From Patagioenas fasciata (Eukaryota; Chordata; Aves; Columbiformes; Columbidae), in the NCBI RefSeq assembly GCF_037038585.1, contig NC_092523.1:27781501-27845500 (forward strand): a DNA stretch of 64,000 nt, written 5' to 3'. Both the position numbers and the translations under genes were made by a program. The notes under the pieces were generated by a model. It did no database searches. It was given only the letters and a program-made list of their open reading frames with translations, and had not been told where the DNA came from. Position 1 is the first letter of the stretch, and each line of letters begins with the position of its first letter. Shown here piece after piece: positions 1 through 15,500 of the stretch.

Positions 1-183
1 TCCCAAATTTGAGAGGACAAGCATGACCATCCATGGGAAAGTCCACTAATCTCATGGGACACTCTGCACTTATTGTAAGCCTATAATGGAACAAATTAAA
101 TAGTCTCTGGTTGCCATTTTGTCTAGGCATTATAACTTTTTGCATACAGTAATTGTAAGAAGCTGAACAAACAAGTTAGATAC

Positions 184-404
184 CTCATTGTGTACAGGAT
201 AGTGCCATTCCTCATTATTCTGAAGAGTTTATTTGGGGCTGTCATATTATGTGCGACAGACTTTTTCCCATTCCTGAAGAAAGTGTCAGGAGTCCACACC
301 TTCGAAACCATCAAGTTGTTAAGTCTTAAAATTTCAATAGGGCCATCATATTTTAATCTTTTGTCTACCCATGTCTGACGGAAGAAGACATCCATTGTAT
401 ACTC
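184..404 (-). CDS. GABRA4: GABRA4 coding exon 4 (221 nt), GABA-A receptor alpha-4 extracellular domain
   Basis: This exon encodes part of the extracellular ligand-binding domain of the GABA-A receptor alpha-4 subunit, a neuronal Cys-loop chloride-channel subunit. It is bounded by an acceptor (CAATACAG before GAG TAT) and a donor (ATGAG followed by GTATCT). Its 221 nt is the usual length of this exon in the family. It starts in phase 0 and ends in phase 2. The translation begins [12 protein letters not shown] and ends NGTILYTM plus a split Arg codon. FFRQTW is the loop D region at the GABA site. [12 protein letters not shown] carries Arg where benzodiazepine-sensitive alpha subunits have His, which marks alpha-4/alpha-6. 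[16 protein letters not shown] and [12 protein letters not shown] fit alpha-4 better than alpha-6. NMT and NGT are possible N-glycosylation sequons. The next exon lies beyond the left edge. Confidence 0.97.
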
Positions 405-2935
<2,531 letters not shown>

Positions 2936-5050
2936 TCAACAATTCCCACAAATGATCCTGGCGTGTGAGGTTATCACTTTGAGGGTTCTGTGGATGAGCA
3001 AGAGCACAATGCAAACACAGGTCATTTCAGATAAGTCTCTAATAACAAGCACTGCTCCATTACCTTTACCAAATACGTAAATCAAAAGCAGCATTTCCAC
3101 GTAAATCCCCATTCAGAAAACCAATGTTGACTCAACGGATAGGAAAACAGATGCCAAAAAATTAAAAGGCTCACTGAAAACACCACACTAATTAACAACA
3201 AGCACTGAATTCAGGAAATTCACATTCCCCAAGGCATTTATTACTAACATTCTGTCCTACTAGTAATAACTGGACTACAGATATGAGCATGCCATGCACT
3301 GGGCAATTAGTACTGCAGGATCAAGAACTGCATCCACATCCTTAGGTATACTTAAGTGCTTTAATACTAACTGTCAAAAGACAAGTTGGATATCTAAGCA
3401 TTTTTGAAGGTCTGAACCAAGATCCACATGCTACTATTATAGAAAGCCCACCCTGAAAGAACCAGCAATACTTAGGACATGGTTATGACCAGTGCCCTGA
3501 GCAGAGGTCTTGCACTCTCACAGCTGGGTACTGCACAGCAGCCCTCGGGGGAAGCAGCTTCATTTTAACATGTCATTTCTTTATTACAGGACAAAACACC
3601 CTGAAATTTCAGATGGGCTTTCACACTACAGTACACTCTGTAGTTCCCCTTAAACCAAAGAAGACATGTACTAACTAATTTCACTGGGATTTTGGTCTGT
3701 TCCCAATTTAAAAAGCCAGAAAGCTACTAATCATTACCAGTTATTATGATGATTCTGTGATCAAAGCATTAGCTAATGGTTTAATTCAGGTAATTAACTC
3801 ACATCACAAATTAAAAAACAAAACAAAACACAAAAACCAAAACTACTGATGATCTTACCAAACAGTATCTATTTGAAAAAAAAAAAAGTATGATCTACAA
3901 ATTCACAACCACAGTTTCTAACCCCCTACAACTCAAATTTCTGAAGAGAACAAGTGGCTCGAGTCTGTTAATACAGGCTTCATCATAGCATTTGTAATCT
4001 AAAAACTAAAGAAGGAAAGACTTAAGAATAATAGCAGCAGAAGAATATGTCCCTCTTGGAAAGAAAACAACAAAAAAAGAAAATCACTTCACAGATGTCA
4101 CTTTGAATGAAATGTTAAAAGGAGAAAAAGAAATAAGAAACTAGAAAATAGGGAACCTATACTTTTTGCACCTAGAACGAGTGTCAAACTGTGAACAAAA
4201 TGTAAAATAAAGTGATGTAAAATGTTTTCACTAAAAGTTCACAAGTTATATAAAGAACAGCTAAGAATTTTTCAGCTAAATGTCAAAAACACAACTTCGC
4301 CGGAAGTTAACAGTTTCACGGAAGGACTTTTATTTGAGATAAAATCTAAAGAAAATTCACCCTAGAATGTTTGATAGCTCAACGGTCTCTGGAAAGTTGG
4401 ATAGTTTGGCATGTTTGTTTTGAATAGGCTTTAAGCAGAAACTCTCTAGTTCCAGATAACACACTTCCTTATTATGCTGTTCATGTTTTGCAATGGGTTG
4501 CTCTCTAAATGTGTCAAATGGAAGCTGATCCCCTTTCTACAAATAACGAAGTGTTCATCAGGTCAGGGAAATCCACGAGTGATTAAAACACTTATTTTGC
4601 TGACAACATAGTCCAATAAGATTTCGTGAATATAAATATTTCTGCAGAGCAGGAGAGCTCCAAAAGATTGGAAAAACTCCCATTAGAGCTGTCAAGATAC
4701 TGGAAGTGAGGATATTCATCTTAAGTATTAGACACAGCGAAGAAAAGCCCAATCATATTTGTACCCAGAAATAGAAGAGATCCAATTATATCTGACATCC
4801 CATAATCACAAGACAATAATTATCTACAGTTGGTTTAAATATATAAATATATATCTCACCTGAACTTTATATGTTGCTAAATTCAAAGTTCTACAAAAAA
4901 AAAAGAGTCATTTTCCCATGTAGCTCTAAGAGGAAAACGCAGGAATTAGGCTCAATAATAAAAGAATACTGAATACTGCACTCAGTTCCTGAATCTCTTT
5001 CAGGAACTGCTTTATTTGTTAGTTCTAAGAAACTAAATAGGAATATTCCT

Positions 5051-5116
5051 AAAACAAAACAAAACAAAAAACAAACAACAAACAAACACCACACACACAC
5101 ACAAAAAAAAAAAAAC
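5051..5116. repeat. A/C-rich low-complexity tract with (CA)n core
   Basis: The tract runs through AAAAC units, then CAAA units, then a short CA repeat and a poly-A run. It lies in GABRA4 intron 2 and opens a chance low-complexity frame on the minus strand. Confidence 0.85.
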
Positions 5117-7800
5117 CTAAATCTTTAACTCTTTTCTTTTGGTGATATCTTCTTTTCTTTAGCTCACAGAACACCATAATTTTATAATCATATCGAACTA
5201 AGCAAAGGGACAGATTTTTTTTTTTCCACAGGCATGAGATGATGCTTCTCTGGCATTGATTTCTTTTGTTTTATTAAATGATTATGGCTTCAGGGACAAT
5301 AAGTGCTGAAAGGCTTCTTGCATATTTATTTTTTGGAGTTTCTCAGAAAGAAGGGGAGAGCTAAGACCAAGAAGCTAATCTCCAAATCAGCAAGCCTACG
5401 ACTTAATGCTCTTAGAAATCCTACAGCAGCAACACAGGACTAAAACTATGCTTTAATAACTGCTATTCTGCTCTCAAACCTTTATTTATTAGTAGGTAGG
5501 AATGAGGAACTCACAGACAAGAACAAAGCCACAAAATAAGGTTGAAATTAAAGTTTACTTTCAGTTGCTTGCCTCACATGATGGCAGCGCAGTGACAAAA
5601 CAAATGTTAAAAGGCCATGATAAGATGGCAGGTGAATGAGGATCTAGAAATATTTTAGGCATCATAACAGTTATCCAGCTAGTATTGACATGCAAATCCT
5701 CGCTTTGCATCCAAAACCTTGGTCAAACAGGAAAACGCCTGGCAGAAGTGAAGACAGCAGCAAGGGACAGTGAAGGTGATTATCTCCCTAATGCTTTTTC
5801 TCCAGTCGCAGCCCTGTTGTGCTCCACATCTTCCACCTACATTGTCAGTTCACAATTGTTAAGGCAAAATCTTGGATTTTCTAACACATCCCAGTACTGA
5901 ATGCCAACCAAGGAGTATCTATGGCGACACCAAAACCTATCCCTTATTCTTCTCATTCTAGAAGAAAACGTAACTCCAGTTGCTAACAATAGCTGGGGTA
6001 CAAATAGTGAGTCATGCTTCTTCAAAAAAAAAAAAAAAAAAATCAACTATTATTAATCATGGGAATTCCTGTCAACAAGGAGGTGATCTGTAGTCACCTA
6101 ACCTACTTTTACTGGTGATTTAAGCAGCCCTCCAAAATGAATGTGTTGCACCAATTAATCAAATCAGGCTCTGCAAGCAGAAGATCCTATTAGAATCTTT
6201 AACACACTATTACTGGCAATAAAATGCAGGGAGTTCTAAGAAGGCCAATTAACTTTAAATATGACCATTTGGTCTTATCCTTCAATGGATGTTCAGAAAG
6301 CATATATCCACCATAAATCTTTAGAAATGCTGAAGAACTATTTATAACACACTGGTGTGTATTTTTATGTCAATGAAATAGGAGGAGAATCCTACACACT
6401 GCAGTGGGAACAGTTAAGTCTGAATCACTGCTTGCAAGATAATATACTTTAAAGCTCAGGCAGGATTAAAAGCAACCCCTGCAAAAAAGCCAGAATAGTT
6501 CAGTGTTAGATAAAGATGTTACATGTGGGCTGAAGAAGCGATGTCAGGCCCTAACCCTGTGAAGAGGAACATAAGATAGCTCTCCCATGTGTTTTATGCC
6601 AACATATGGGCTGAACTGCAGCACAGCTCCCAGTGAAAGACTTTGGGCTCCATTATCCTCACGTCTCCATAGGCAACTGTCACTGCAGAGATCTCCACTG
6701 TATGTAAACAGTCAAATCCTGCACAGGCTTTCTGTATGTTGCAAATTTTGCCATCAAGAGTCATGCAACCAATCGGGAACATTAGCAAACAAGTCTGTAC
6801 AAAGGTTTCAGTGTGTAAATTATAATTTAAGTGCAGTTATTGCTGTTATTATGAGATCAGTCCCAGGAACTTCATGAAATTATATTACATCAATTCCTTA
6901 AAAAAAAAAAAAAAAAAAGTAGATACAGATTTTTTTCTTTTAGTAACTACATGTGAAAGATTTGGTGCTTTCTTTTTCAAAATTCTTGCTGCCTGAATAG
7001 GGTTGATATCTGTTAAGTGACGAAAAAAAAGCCATCATATGAAGCACATTTTCTTGTTTCATTTTATCAGGAAGAACAGCTGAGGACACCTGCTACACTT
7101 CAGATTTCTGTTAGGAAACAACTAGGTAGGGTATTTTTTAAAAATTGATGTGGAATTCAAACATGTGGGCTACGTTCTCCACCGAAAGACAAATACAACA
7201 AACACAGCAGCACACAATAACCTTTGTCTCTACATACATTCATCCATCCATCCATGTCTGAACCCTGAAAAGAGAAAAACATACCTCCAGAAATGAGGAG
7301 ATTACTGTTTCTTTGCCTGTTCATAGCAGATAGTCTCTGCTGAGACAGCCAACAAGCTTGGTACTGGTGCCAGTTTTCATGATGTGGACACCTGTCTGCT
7401 AAGGACTGGACTAAGAATATCAGCTAATTTTATACAGGTCACTGAACAACAGACAGATGGTAATGACTTCAAGCATTACTAACCTGGGCCAAATTCAAAT
7501 CAGTCAACTACAGGTATCTAACACCATATCCTGTTAAGCCTTTGAGTCATCTACTCTCACCAGCTGAGGAAGAATGGACAATTGCCTGGAAAAAAAAGAT
7601 CAGCTTCACTTCATAATGCTCACTTCAAGTCCATTTGCAATCTAAAATATAAAAATAAATTACAATATCTATTATGCTGAGCAATGGAACCTTGAAGATA
7701 CATGAGTTCGTATTAAGAGCAGATAATCATGTAGATATTTTTCTTTTCTCTAAAAACAGAAAATGGTCTTTGCTCTTCAAATTTATTCTGGGTTTATTTT

Positions 7801-7830
7801 CTGACTAAAGTCATCCTGACTAAAGTCATC
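7801..7830. repeat. 15-bp direct tandem duplication
   Basis: CTGACTAAAGTCATC occurs twice back to back, at 7801-7815 and 7816-7830, with no mismatch. It lies in GABRA4 intron 2. The absence of differences suggests a recent slippage or duplication event. Confidence 0.9.
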
Positions 7831-10800
7831 CTGCATTGAGAGGAAATGAAACTCTCCAGAAATCCTGCTCATCAGCTGAGTATCATATAGCCTACAAGGG
7901 GCAGAGAAGCCCTCTCCTACCCTTCTGAGGGTAGACAGACAGCCTATTTAATTCCACCAAGTACTCAGCTGCACTTTCACAGGTACAAGATCACAAGAAA
8001 GAATATGAAAAGAGGAAGAAAAAGGAAAATGCATGAACACAGCCCTGTTCCTTCTACTCACGAGCCACTGTACATGGCACCTTCCAAACAGAAAGGCACA
8101 GAGCTATCACCATTTCGCTGGCTGATGGTGAGACTTTCAGCTCATGCCAGACTCTACCTCACACAAGTAAACAGAACCCATGAGGACAGAGAGCTCCAGC
8201 TTTCACCAACTCTAACACACCATGGATGATACTGTCAGCTTGTTTAGAGCTAACAACAGCAGGTTTTGCCATCAGACTCACAGCCTTGGGCAGGAGGCAA
8301 GCCATATACCACCTTTTTTCTTCGGTCTGGCCATACAATTGGCTATCAAGAGCAAGACGGTAGAGATAAGATGTACTCTAAAAGGCACAATTCATTAAAA
8401 TTAGCAGATAGATGGCAGCGCACAATGATGTTGCCTTTACCAGCTTCAGTCCCTCCATTTCTTCCTACTTCCCCAAGTGCAGGCTAAAGTGTGGTAAGTC
8501 AGTGTACCACGAAAGTTTCAAAGACACCATTACATTTTTTAAAGTTACAATCCAATACATGTTTAAACTGAATCTCACAGGCTCTTGTTTATGTCAAGAG
8601 TTGCTCAAGTGTAGTCTGAAACCATGCAAGTGTTTAAAATGGCAAATCAGACCCAAGCCTTTTACTTCAAGTCAATAATACACCTTTAAAAAAGTATCTG
8701 GACTTCTAGTGTCACTTTGAAACTAATCACCAGGAGAAAGGTAACAAGGAAATCTTCAGAAAAAAAATCCAGCTTTTGCAACTTTCTATAGTTTTGCTTT
8801 GTGTCATACACAAAATTTTTAAAAGCAAATGAAAACTGGAGTCAGGGCATAACTAGAAATGCTTTTGCTTCGAAGTTTTACAGCTGAATCAAAATAGCAC
8901 TGTGGTAGCGCTCTTGAAGTTTTCCAGCAGATAAGGCTTTTAATTAATCACACTCTAAGTGGCTTCTGTAAACACCATGTTCTTATGGAGTGGTTTTGAC
9001 CAGGAAACTCACATGCATTACAAATTGCATTCTGAGGATAATGATATAATGGAGCACAGAGTGTAGAAAAGGGAATTGCCTTCATTTCTACCACACTCTT
9101 TTCAAACATCATACAGCATTGCCCTATTCATTAGTCCCTAATATCTTCCCTCTACTGAATTCAGAACTCTTACGCATTTAAAGTCTTCCTGACAGCACCT
9201 AGAGGTTTTTTCTTTTCTATGCAGAACTGCCCATTCTGCTTTGTTTCATTAAATTTCTAGGTGAAATGTCTTTGCTTTCCTCCCGCTTCTTTAGATTCCC
9301 TCCTCCCTCAAAGTTAATAGGAACTTTCACTTAAATGGTCTTTAATAACCTTTTTCATAAACCCTTCTGGTTTGGTTTATTATACTATTTATCACACTAC
9401 CAAAACTCACAGTGCCTAGTAAATGACAGCAACATTTTCGTTTTTTTTTAATCTATTTAATAAAGTGAGAGTTTGTAACGCAAGATGTCAATCCAGCGAC
9501 ATGGGCAACTTCATTCTTCTGTTAATCCTCAATATATGCCACGCTCCTGCATAAGTACCAAGACAAGCTTCCATATACTCCACTGAGGTTCAAAACCCTC
9601 CTGAGAGACCATTTCCAGACTGTAAGCATGCTCAAGCGATTTAACTTCTCGTTCATAACTAGCAAAAATTTGGCTAATTAGTGACAGTGGGGAGAACTTG
9701 GATCCAGTTTTAGGAAATCTCCAAAATGTACCATTTTTTACTTCGCTCTGCATGCAAAAAAATCTTCATGGATCATTATTTGTGGCAACTCTGGAAGATG
9801 CCAGCAACATTCAGAATTTGGCTATCTCCCCAAGTCTGATTTTAAACATAATTTGCACCAAAATTAGAAATGTTTTCATTAATTTAAGTTTAAAATCAGC
9901 AGTCAGACCTCTATGAGGTCTTTTGTTCTTAAAATAAAACCTTCAATTTGAGTCACGTGAAAATTAGATGGTGAATCAGCTTCAAGAATAAAGCAAAAAT
10001 AAATATTCTGCTGTTCATCAGAAAGTGACGTAGTTTTTACATTACCAAAACACACTATACTTTCTATTTCTAAATATTCCCATCCCCTCTGACTTTGTTT
10101 TCTATGCTATAAACTAGTGAATGACCCACTTTTAAGATGGAAGTCCCATTTGTCATAAAGATTTATGATCAAAAAAAAAAGAAAGTTTTATTTGGATAGT
10201 TTATATTTTAATAACTAATTCACAGTTATTACTCTGGGTTATAACAAAAAGCCAAATATGACCAATCACAGAAAATTATTTGTTTGTTTTGATTTTTTGT
10301 GGGCATTTTTGTTTGGGGTTTTTGTTTTGTTTTGTTTTTTAAACTGTTCTTGTCAAATCAGATGAAGATAACTTTTGCTGCAAGAGCTAGGGAGGCAGGC
10401 ATCATTTTCAAAAATAAAGCATTTTTCCCTATGTTTTACTTAGAAGTTAAAAACGCAAAGATGAGTGGTTTAGATGTTAGAAGGAAGAAGCGAGGAGCAA
10501 TATAATATCCATTTTGTGAAATATTCACCCAGAAGTGTTTTCCCCAGGCTGAAATCTGATAGCATTTTCCTCCCTCTATCATTTACTTCAATATTGCTGT
10601 TATGAAAGTTCAAGGAGATACAATGAACTTTTTCTCCTTGACAGCATTTTGCTGAAAGCCTGTAACACTTAGTGGGGGAAAAAGATCTACTTTTGCAAAA
10701 TACCCTACAGAGGACAGTTTTATTAAAATAAAAATCAACATAACTGTATGTCATATTTCATATTTAGTAGTTGTCTAATTTTGGAAATCTGATAACACTC

Positions 10801-12152
10801 ATAAAGCACCTTTGTTAGATGACTGATTAGTTGGCATTCCACCTAAAACGATGCCAAACATAGTACATCTCTTGCACACGTGCAGAAGTGCCTGTAACCT
10901 CTCTGCAGAGACTAAATTGCAAAAGGCTACCAGTTCCCAATGATTCCTCTGGGTGCTAATATATTTAGCTTCCTTCTCACTTAATGTGTAAGCTAACTTA
11001 CAGAAGGCCTCATTTATTCCATACACTCAAAATAATAAAGGAGTGATCAACGATGTCAGGTGTTGTCCTTTAACAATCACGATCATGCGTGTGAGCACTG
11101 TATATGACATATGGGGAACGTGTTGGCATACGTGTTGGTGCAGATGGAGCACCTGTACGAAGAAGGTACTTTCAGAGGAGGAAGAAAGTATTTTGCAATA
11201 TAAACCTACACAGGGATCTCATTCAATCCTATATAGGAAGCAGTCTATAAAATGCTCATTATAGCTTTGTGCATCATAAGAAGAGCTGTAGGATTTCTTT
11301 TTAAGTCTTTCTATTTAACTTGCAAATCTATGTTTTTAATATCTGCATTCTAGATTACAAAATAAACTTTTATTTCAGCTGGATCCTAACGTTTTTTGGT
11401 TCCAAGTTCCTACACAGTAACATCAAAACCAACAAAGAACATCAAGTCTGGCTGCTTCTTCACCAGCACAAAACTGCATCTTAGCAGTCTGGGGCACAAA
11501 AGGGGGTACAAAACTCCCACAGGCAAAGCACAAGTGAACGCAAATCCGAGACTCCTCCACTTCTAATTCCTATACAGCAATTAAGTCTACTACTTCTAAA
11601 GCAAAGCTGGAATTCAAGCAACTGTGGTAAAGAACTGGTGTGCTCAGGCACCTGAGCTCTGCTTTTCCCTAACTAGTGGAAAAGCACCCATTACACATCT
11701 GACCTCTTAGGCTGGTGAAAATACACTTCTTTCTATTAGGACCCGACCCGTGGCATTTAGGGGCCAAAAACTGCCAAGAACCAGAAGAATCTGGATGTTA
11801 GACAGGTCTCTCCATGCTCATCAAGCCAACGCACACCGGCTTCAAGGCTTTTTCTTTTTTCCTCCAGCGCAACAGCAGCAGCCCGAGCCCAGAGTGTGGG
11901 CAGAGCAGCAAGCGGGGGCTGAGCCCGGGGCCGTGCCAGCAGAGTCCCCATGGTCGGGGACCCTCAACCCCCCCCAGAGCTTTCGGGGCCAGGCGCTGCC
12001 TCGCTGCCAGCCCTTCCCGCCCCGGAGGGCTCGGACCCCGGGATGGGGAGGGGGAAGGTCACACACACGTTTTCGGTCGCTAACGGCGAGCGCTGCGCCC
12101 CGCGCCCCTGCCCCGTTTCCCCCCTAACACCGGCACCGCACCGCCACCGTAC

Positions 12153-12271
12153 CCCCGAATCCCGGTCGCAGGCGGTTGTCATAGCCATCCAGGAGGCTGT
12201 TCAGGATGCTGGTGAAATTCTCCGGCCACAATTTCTCCTCTTTTTTGCTCTGCCCTGGCGGCCCGGTGAGA
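12153..12271 (-). CDS. GABRA4: GABRA4 coding exon 2 (119 nt), mature N-terminus
   Basis: This exon encodes the start of the mature alpha-4 extracellular domain. The acceptor is a good pyrimidine-rich site (CTCTTTGCCTCGTAG). The first base, T, completes a Cys codon begun in exon 1. The peptide includes [20 protein letters not shown] and then [19 protein letters not shown], ending with one base of the next Gly codon at donor [22 protein letters not shown] is the conserved N-terminal motif of GABA-A alpha subunits. GQ..KEEKL..ENFT is typical of alpha-4. NFT is a probable N-glycosylation sequon. Other AG dinucleotides downstream would break the frame or lose conserved residues, so this acceptor was chosen. 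Confidence 0.95.
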
Positions 12272-12361
12272 CTACGAGGCAAAGAGGGAGCGGGTGAGCA
12301 GAGCCCCCGGGAGCCTAGGACCGGCCGCCCCGGCGCCCCCGCCGTCTCCGGGGGTACTCAC

Positions 12362-12444
12362 CACGTCGCCAGGCACAGGCAGTGCAGGAGGGCGATGGAA
12401 AGACCCGAGGACATGGCGATGGCTGGCTCCTTGGCAGAAACCAT
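12362..12444 (-). CDS. GABRA4: GABRA4 coding exon 1 (83 nt), start codon and signal peptide
   Basis: The exon encodes MVSAKEPAIAMSSGLSIALL followed by HCLCLAT and two bases of a Cys codon. The hydrophobic SGLSIALLHCLCLA stretch is the signal peptide core that directs the subunit into the ER. MVSAK at the start and CLCLA near the end match the known alpha-4 leader. The ATG is in good Kozak context (AAAG ATG G). The donor is GTG|GTGAGT, leaving phase 2, and the intron to exon 2 is only 90 bp. Two further ATGs lie 8 and 13 nt upstream in the other two frames. I chose this start because only it joins in frame to the conserved receptor sequence. Confidence 0.95.
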
Positions 12445-12490
12445 CTTTGCATGCCATACTTCACGCCTGGGCACGCTAAACGCCTTGTCC

Positions 12491-12536
12491 GGGGCGGGGA
12501 AGGGGACGCGGGGCCTGGCGCGGGGCGGGGGGGGCG
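12491..12536 (+). other. G-tract cluster upstream of the GABRA4 start (possible G-quadruplex)
   Basis: Many runs of three to eight G occur within 46 bp on the plus strand, about 50-90 bp upstream of the GABRA4 ATG, so the strand with GABRA4 mRNA sense is C-rich. The pattern fits the usual quadruplex rule of four or more G-runs with short loops. It may simply reflect GC-box density. GGGGCGGGG units are also Sp/KLF-type sites. Confidence 0.6.
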
Positions 12537-15500
12537 ACGGCGGCGGCAGCCCCCGGCGGCCCTACATGCGCGGACGCGCCGGTTGCCAGGCGCCCGGCAT
12601 GGGCGCAGGAGAGGCGAGTTTCCCCGCACCGTTAACTCTCTCGGGGCAACAGGCGCCGGTCCCCGCCGCTCCCCCACTCCCTCCTCCGCCCCGCCCCGCC
12701 CGCGGCCCCGCGCTCCGCCCCGCTCTCCCCTCCCGGCTGCCCCGGGGCAGAGAGCGGCCGCCACCGCACCTTCCTCCGGGCGGCCGCCGGAGCGTGAAAC
12801 CCGCCCGCCCGGTGCCTGCCCGGGGGTGCGGCGAGATGTGGGAAGGGCGGCTGGGGAGGTTGTGCTGATGACCGCGGCAGCGAAGTGTTCGTTCGTCCCA
12901 GTCGAACCAAGGGCCGGGGAGGGGAAGCGATTAATTCCCCAGGGAGGAAGGTATGGGAGCAAGAGGGTGCCTCCGCTCCACTGTAAAATAAGCTGGGGAG
13001 AGAGGAAAAGAGAGCTCGGACTTCAAGGTTAAAACACAGTGCACCAAAAACGGATGGGAGCAAGTGGGTGGCCCTGGGTTTCTAAAAACAAAACTCCCAA
13101 AATAAGGGAATGGTTTCACATTATATCTTTCTTTCTTTTCATTCCTATAATTAGGAAACAAGATTTGCTGACCCAAATAATTTCCATTATGCAAGGTCCA
13201 AGGGATTCTGCAAGAATTACAGTAAAATCCACTCAGTGTTGCTAGCCTATCATGGGCTGTTGGGATGGTTGGGCAGAGAGGGGAAGAGAGGGGGAAAAGA
13301 GGAGACGCATGGTGGAGTGTCCTCCACACAATAAGTATTGACAATAAACAACTTGTTCTTTTGATCAAGTGTGCTGCAGGGACAATAGTTTAGGTTTGGA
13401 AATCAGCGTGCATGTCAATTTTAATGAGGAGTTCATCTGCAGGAGCACATAGAGCAGGTATTGTAATTGACTACAAGACCACAGTACTGTCAATGCTGAC
13501 ATAGAAAGGCTTTATTCATTACTTGCTACAGTATCTCCAAGCACTGAAATGCCTGATTATCTTCAACTGTACACTTGAAATCTTCCTGATTGTACTTCAG
13601 AGCTTATTCCAGCTAGGGTGCCCTTTGCTGATTCCTTCGAAAAACAATTAAAGCTGTGCTTGAAATCCATTTAGCTTGCTGATGCTGTTCATCTTTCAAA
13701 AAACTCTGTCTAGGCAGTCAGTTTTGCTTCCAATTTTAAAAGCCCTGTTTAGGCCTCTGCAGATTACTAGTCTGCTTCTTGAGCTTTTGACAGGATCCTC
13801 ATCTTCTGACTGCCTTACAGGATCATGATCTGACTGCCTTACTGGAATGATGAATGCTCTGCTGAAAGCTCACAGACCGGGCAGCCTGGCTACAGATAGC
13901 ATGTGTGCTCCGCGCAGTATTTACAAGCCTGGACAGTGCAGATGGTAGGATGCCACACCAAGGTCACTTCAGCTCCTGTGATGAAGCTCTGGGAGCAGCC
14001 TGTTTAACTCTATGCACAGGTGAAAACCAGCATGCCAGCAAGAGTCCACTGCCCTGGCTCCATTAACAGTCTGATCACGAATGACAGAAGGATGGATCAG
14101 CAGCTCTTCAGGAGACTAATTTCACCACATCAGATAAATTTACCTAGGTTAATCAAACACTTTTGATCTTCTATGAAGTGATGTAATTTGTGTTTCTGAC
14201 CAGCCGTCTGCTACAGCATGGACTATGCCAAGGGAATACTTAGAATTAGCCTACAGTAAAGAGAGTCTCTAGTTTTTCTATCCCTTGCAAGAAAAAGTAA
14301 TCCCTTCTTGCAGAACATTGAAAATATTTCTAAGTGAGGTTATTGGATCTAGGGATTCCTCAGAAAAATTTTGCTGTTGGAAGACAGGCTCACAAAACTA
14401 AAGCAAGAGCTTTAGATGGTAATTGAGACTTGGGAAGAAGCCTGCTGCATAGTCACAGAGCAAACCATGGTGACAGCACTGTCACTTCCAGCAGCTGCCA
14501 TGGGGGAAAACCAACACCACCAGCAGATCTGGGGACACCCTTGGGTTTGATTGTTTTATTGCCTTCTGCAGGTGTATAGACACCTGCATAAACTGAAACA
14601 GAAAAGTTGAGTGTAATTCACCAGTAATGATCTCCTGACATTAATGTCATGAGAAATGTTAGTATTCAACTCTCTCTCAAATCCAGGGATGCCGTAGTAG
14701 TTCTGCTACAGGTAAACATCAAGAAACTCAGTTATCCCTCTTCCAGCAATTTGAGTAACTGAGCTGGTCTTTGAATGGTTCCCAGGTTCATTAGAATGAA
14801 GAATAATATTATTGATAACTTTTGTCTCTTCAGTACAGGTACTTCAGTAAAAGTAACGTCAGGTTGAAAGATTTGTGGACGTGCCATGCCAGAGCACCAG
14901 GCAAGAAGTACTCATGGCTTCTACGAAGATGGTCATGTGGGTTTTTTTTCTTAAAAAAAGGTAGATACAATACCCTTCTGTCACACCCTCCGTGCCGCAG
15001 GTTGTATTGATATAGGATCCAGGTGCCATTTGAATGCATTTACTCCCCACAAGTGCTAAAACTAAATGAGAAATCACTTTCTCTACATCTAGAAAATGAA
15101 CTCTAATACTTCTCAAATTTATCAGTGGTTAATATCTCCCTAATGTCCAGCAACAACTGTCAAGAATTCAGTAAGATTAATGCCAAAACCAGAGATTGTT
15201 GTCTTTGATATCTGGAAAACTGTCATTTGCATATTGCTGAAACTTTTACAAAACTAGGCTTGAAAGAAATATAAACCAGTTCAAAATAACAGTAAACAGC
15301 CTTGTAAGCCAGATATAACACCTCTGAGTACCTGTTTATACCTTCTGATATATGCCTTGCCCTGGCTAATTTCAACATTTTTTGAATTACATTTTAAGAG
15401 GTATTCTAGATTATTTTGTAATGCATTTGTAGCATAGACACATATAGAAAGTCCCAGGGTGCCTCTTTGTCACCAGCAGATGAATGCTAATTTTAAAAAT

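Larger units (their letters stand above)
11880..12880. promoter_or_regulatory. GABRA4: CpG island over GABRA4 5' end (probable promoter region)
   Basis: GC content and CpG density rise sharply here relative to the AT-rich flanks. The island covers GABRA4 exons 1 and 2, the 90-bp intron 1, and about 430 bp upstream of the start codon. I see no TATA box at a useful distance. Known GABRA4 promoters are TATA-less, so a dispersed start-site promoter is the natural inference. The transcription start cannot be placed from sequence. The GC-rich open frames of 140-220 codons across the island on both strands are compositional shadows. Confidence 0.8.

Noticed and set aside
8005-8678. Three overlapping plus-strand frames in GABRA4 intron 2
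   Set aside because: They have no recognisable protein content, are antisense to the gene and lack convincing splice sites. They are treated as chance.
12206-13032. Open frames of 140-220 codons on both strands over the GABRA4 CpG island
   Set aside because: The frames are Gly/Ala/Pro/Arg-rich, overlap each other in several frames and come from high GC lowering stop frequency. The real coding exons here are only 83 and 119 nt.
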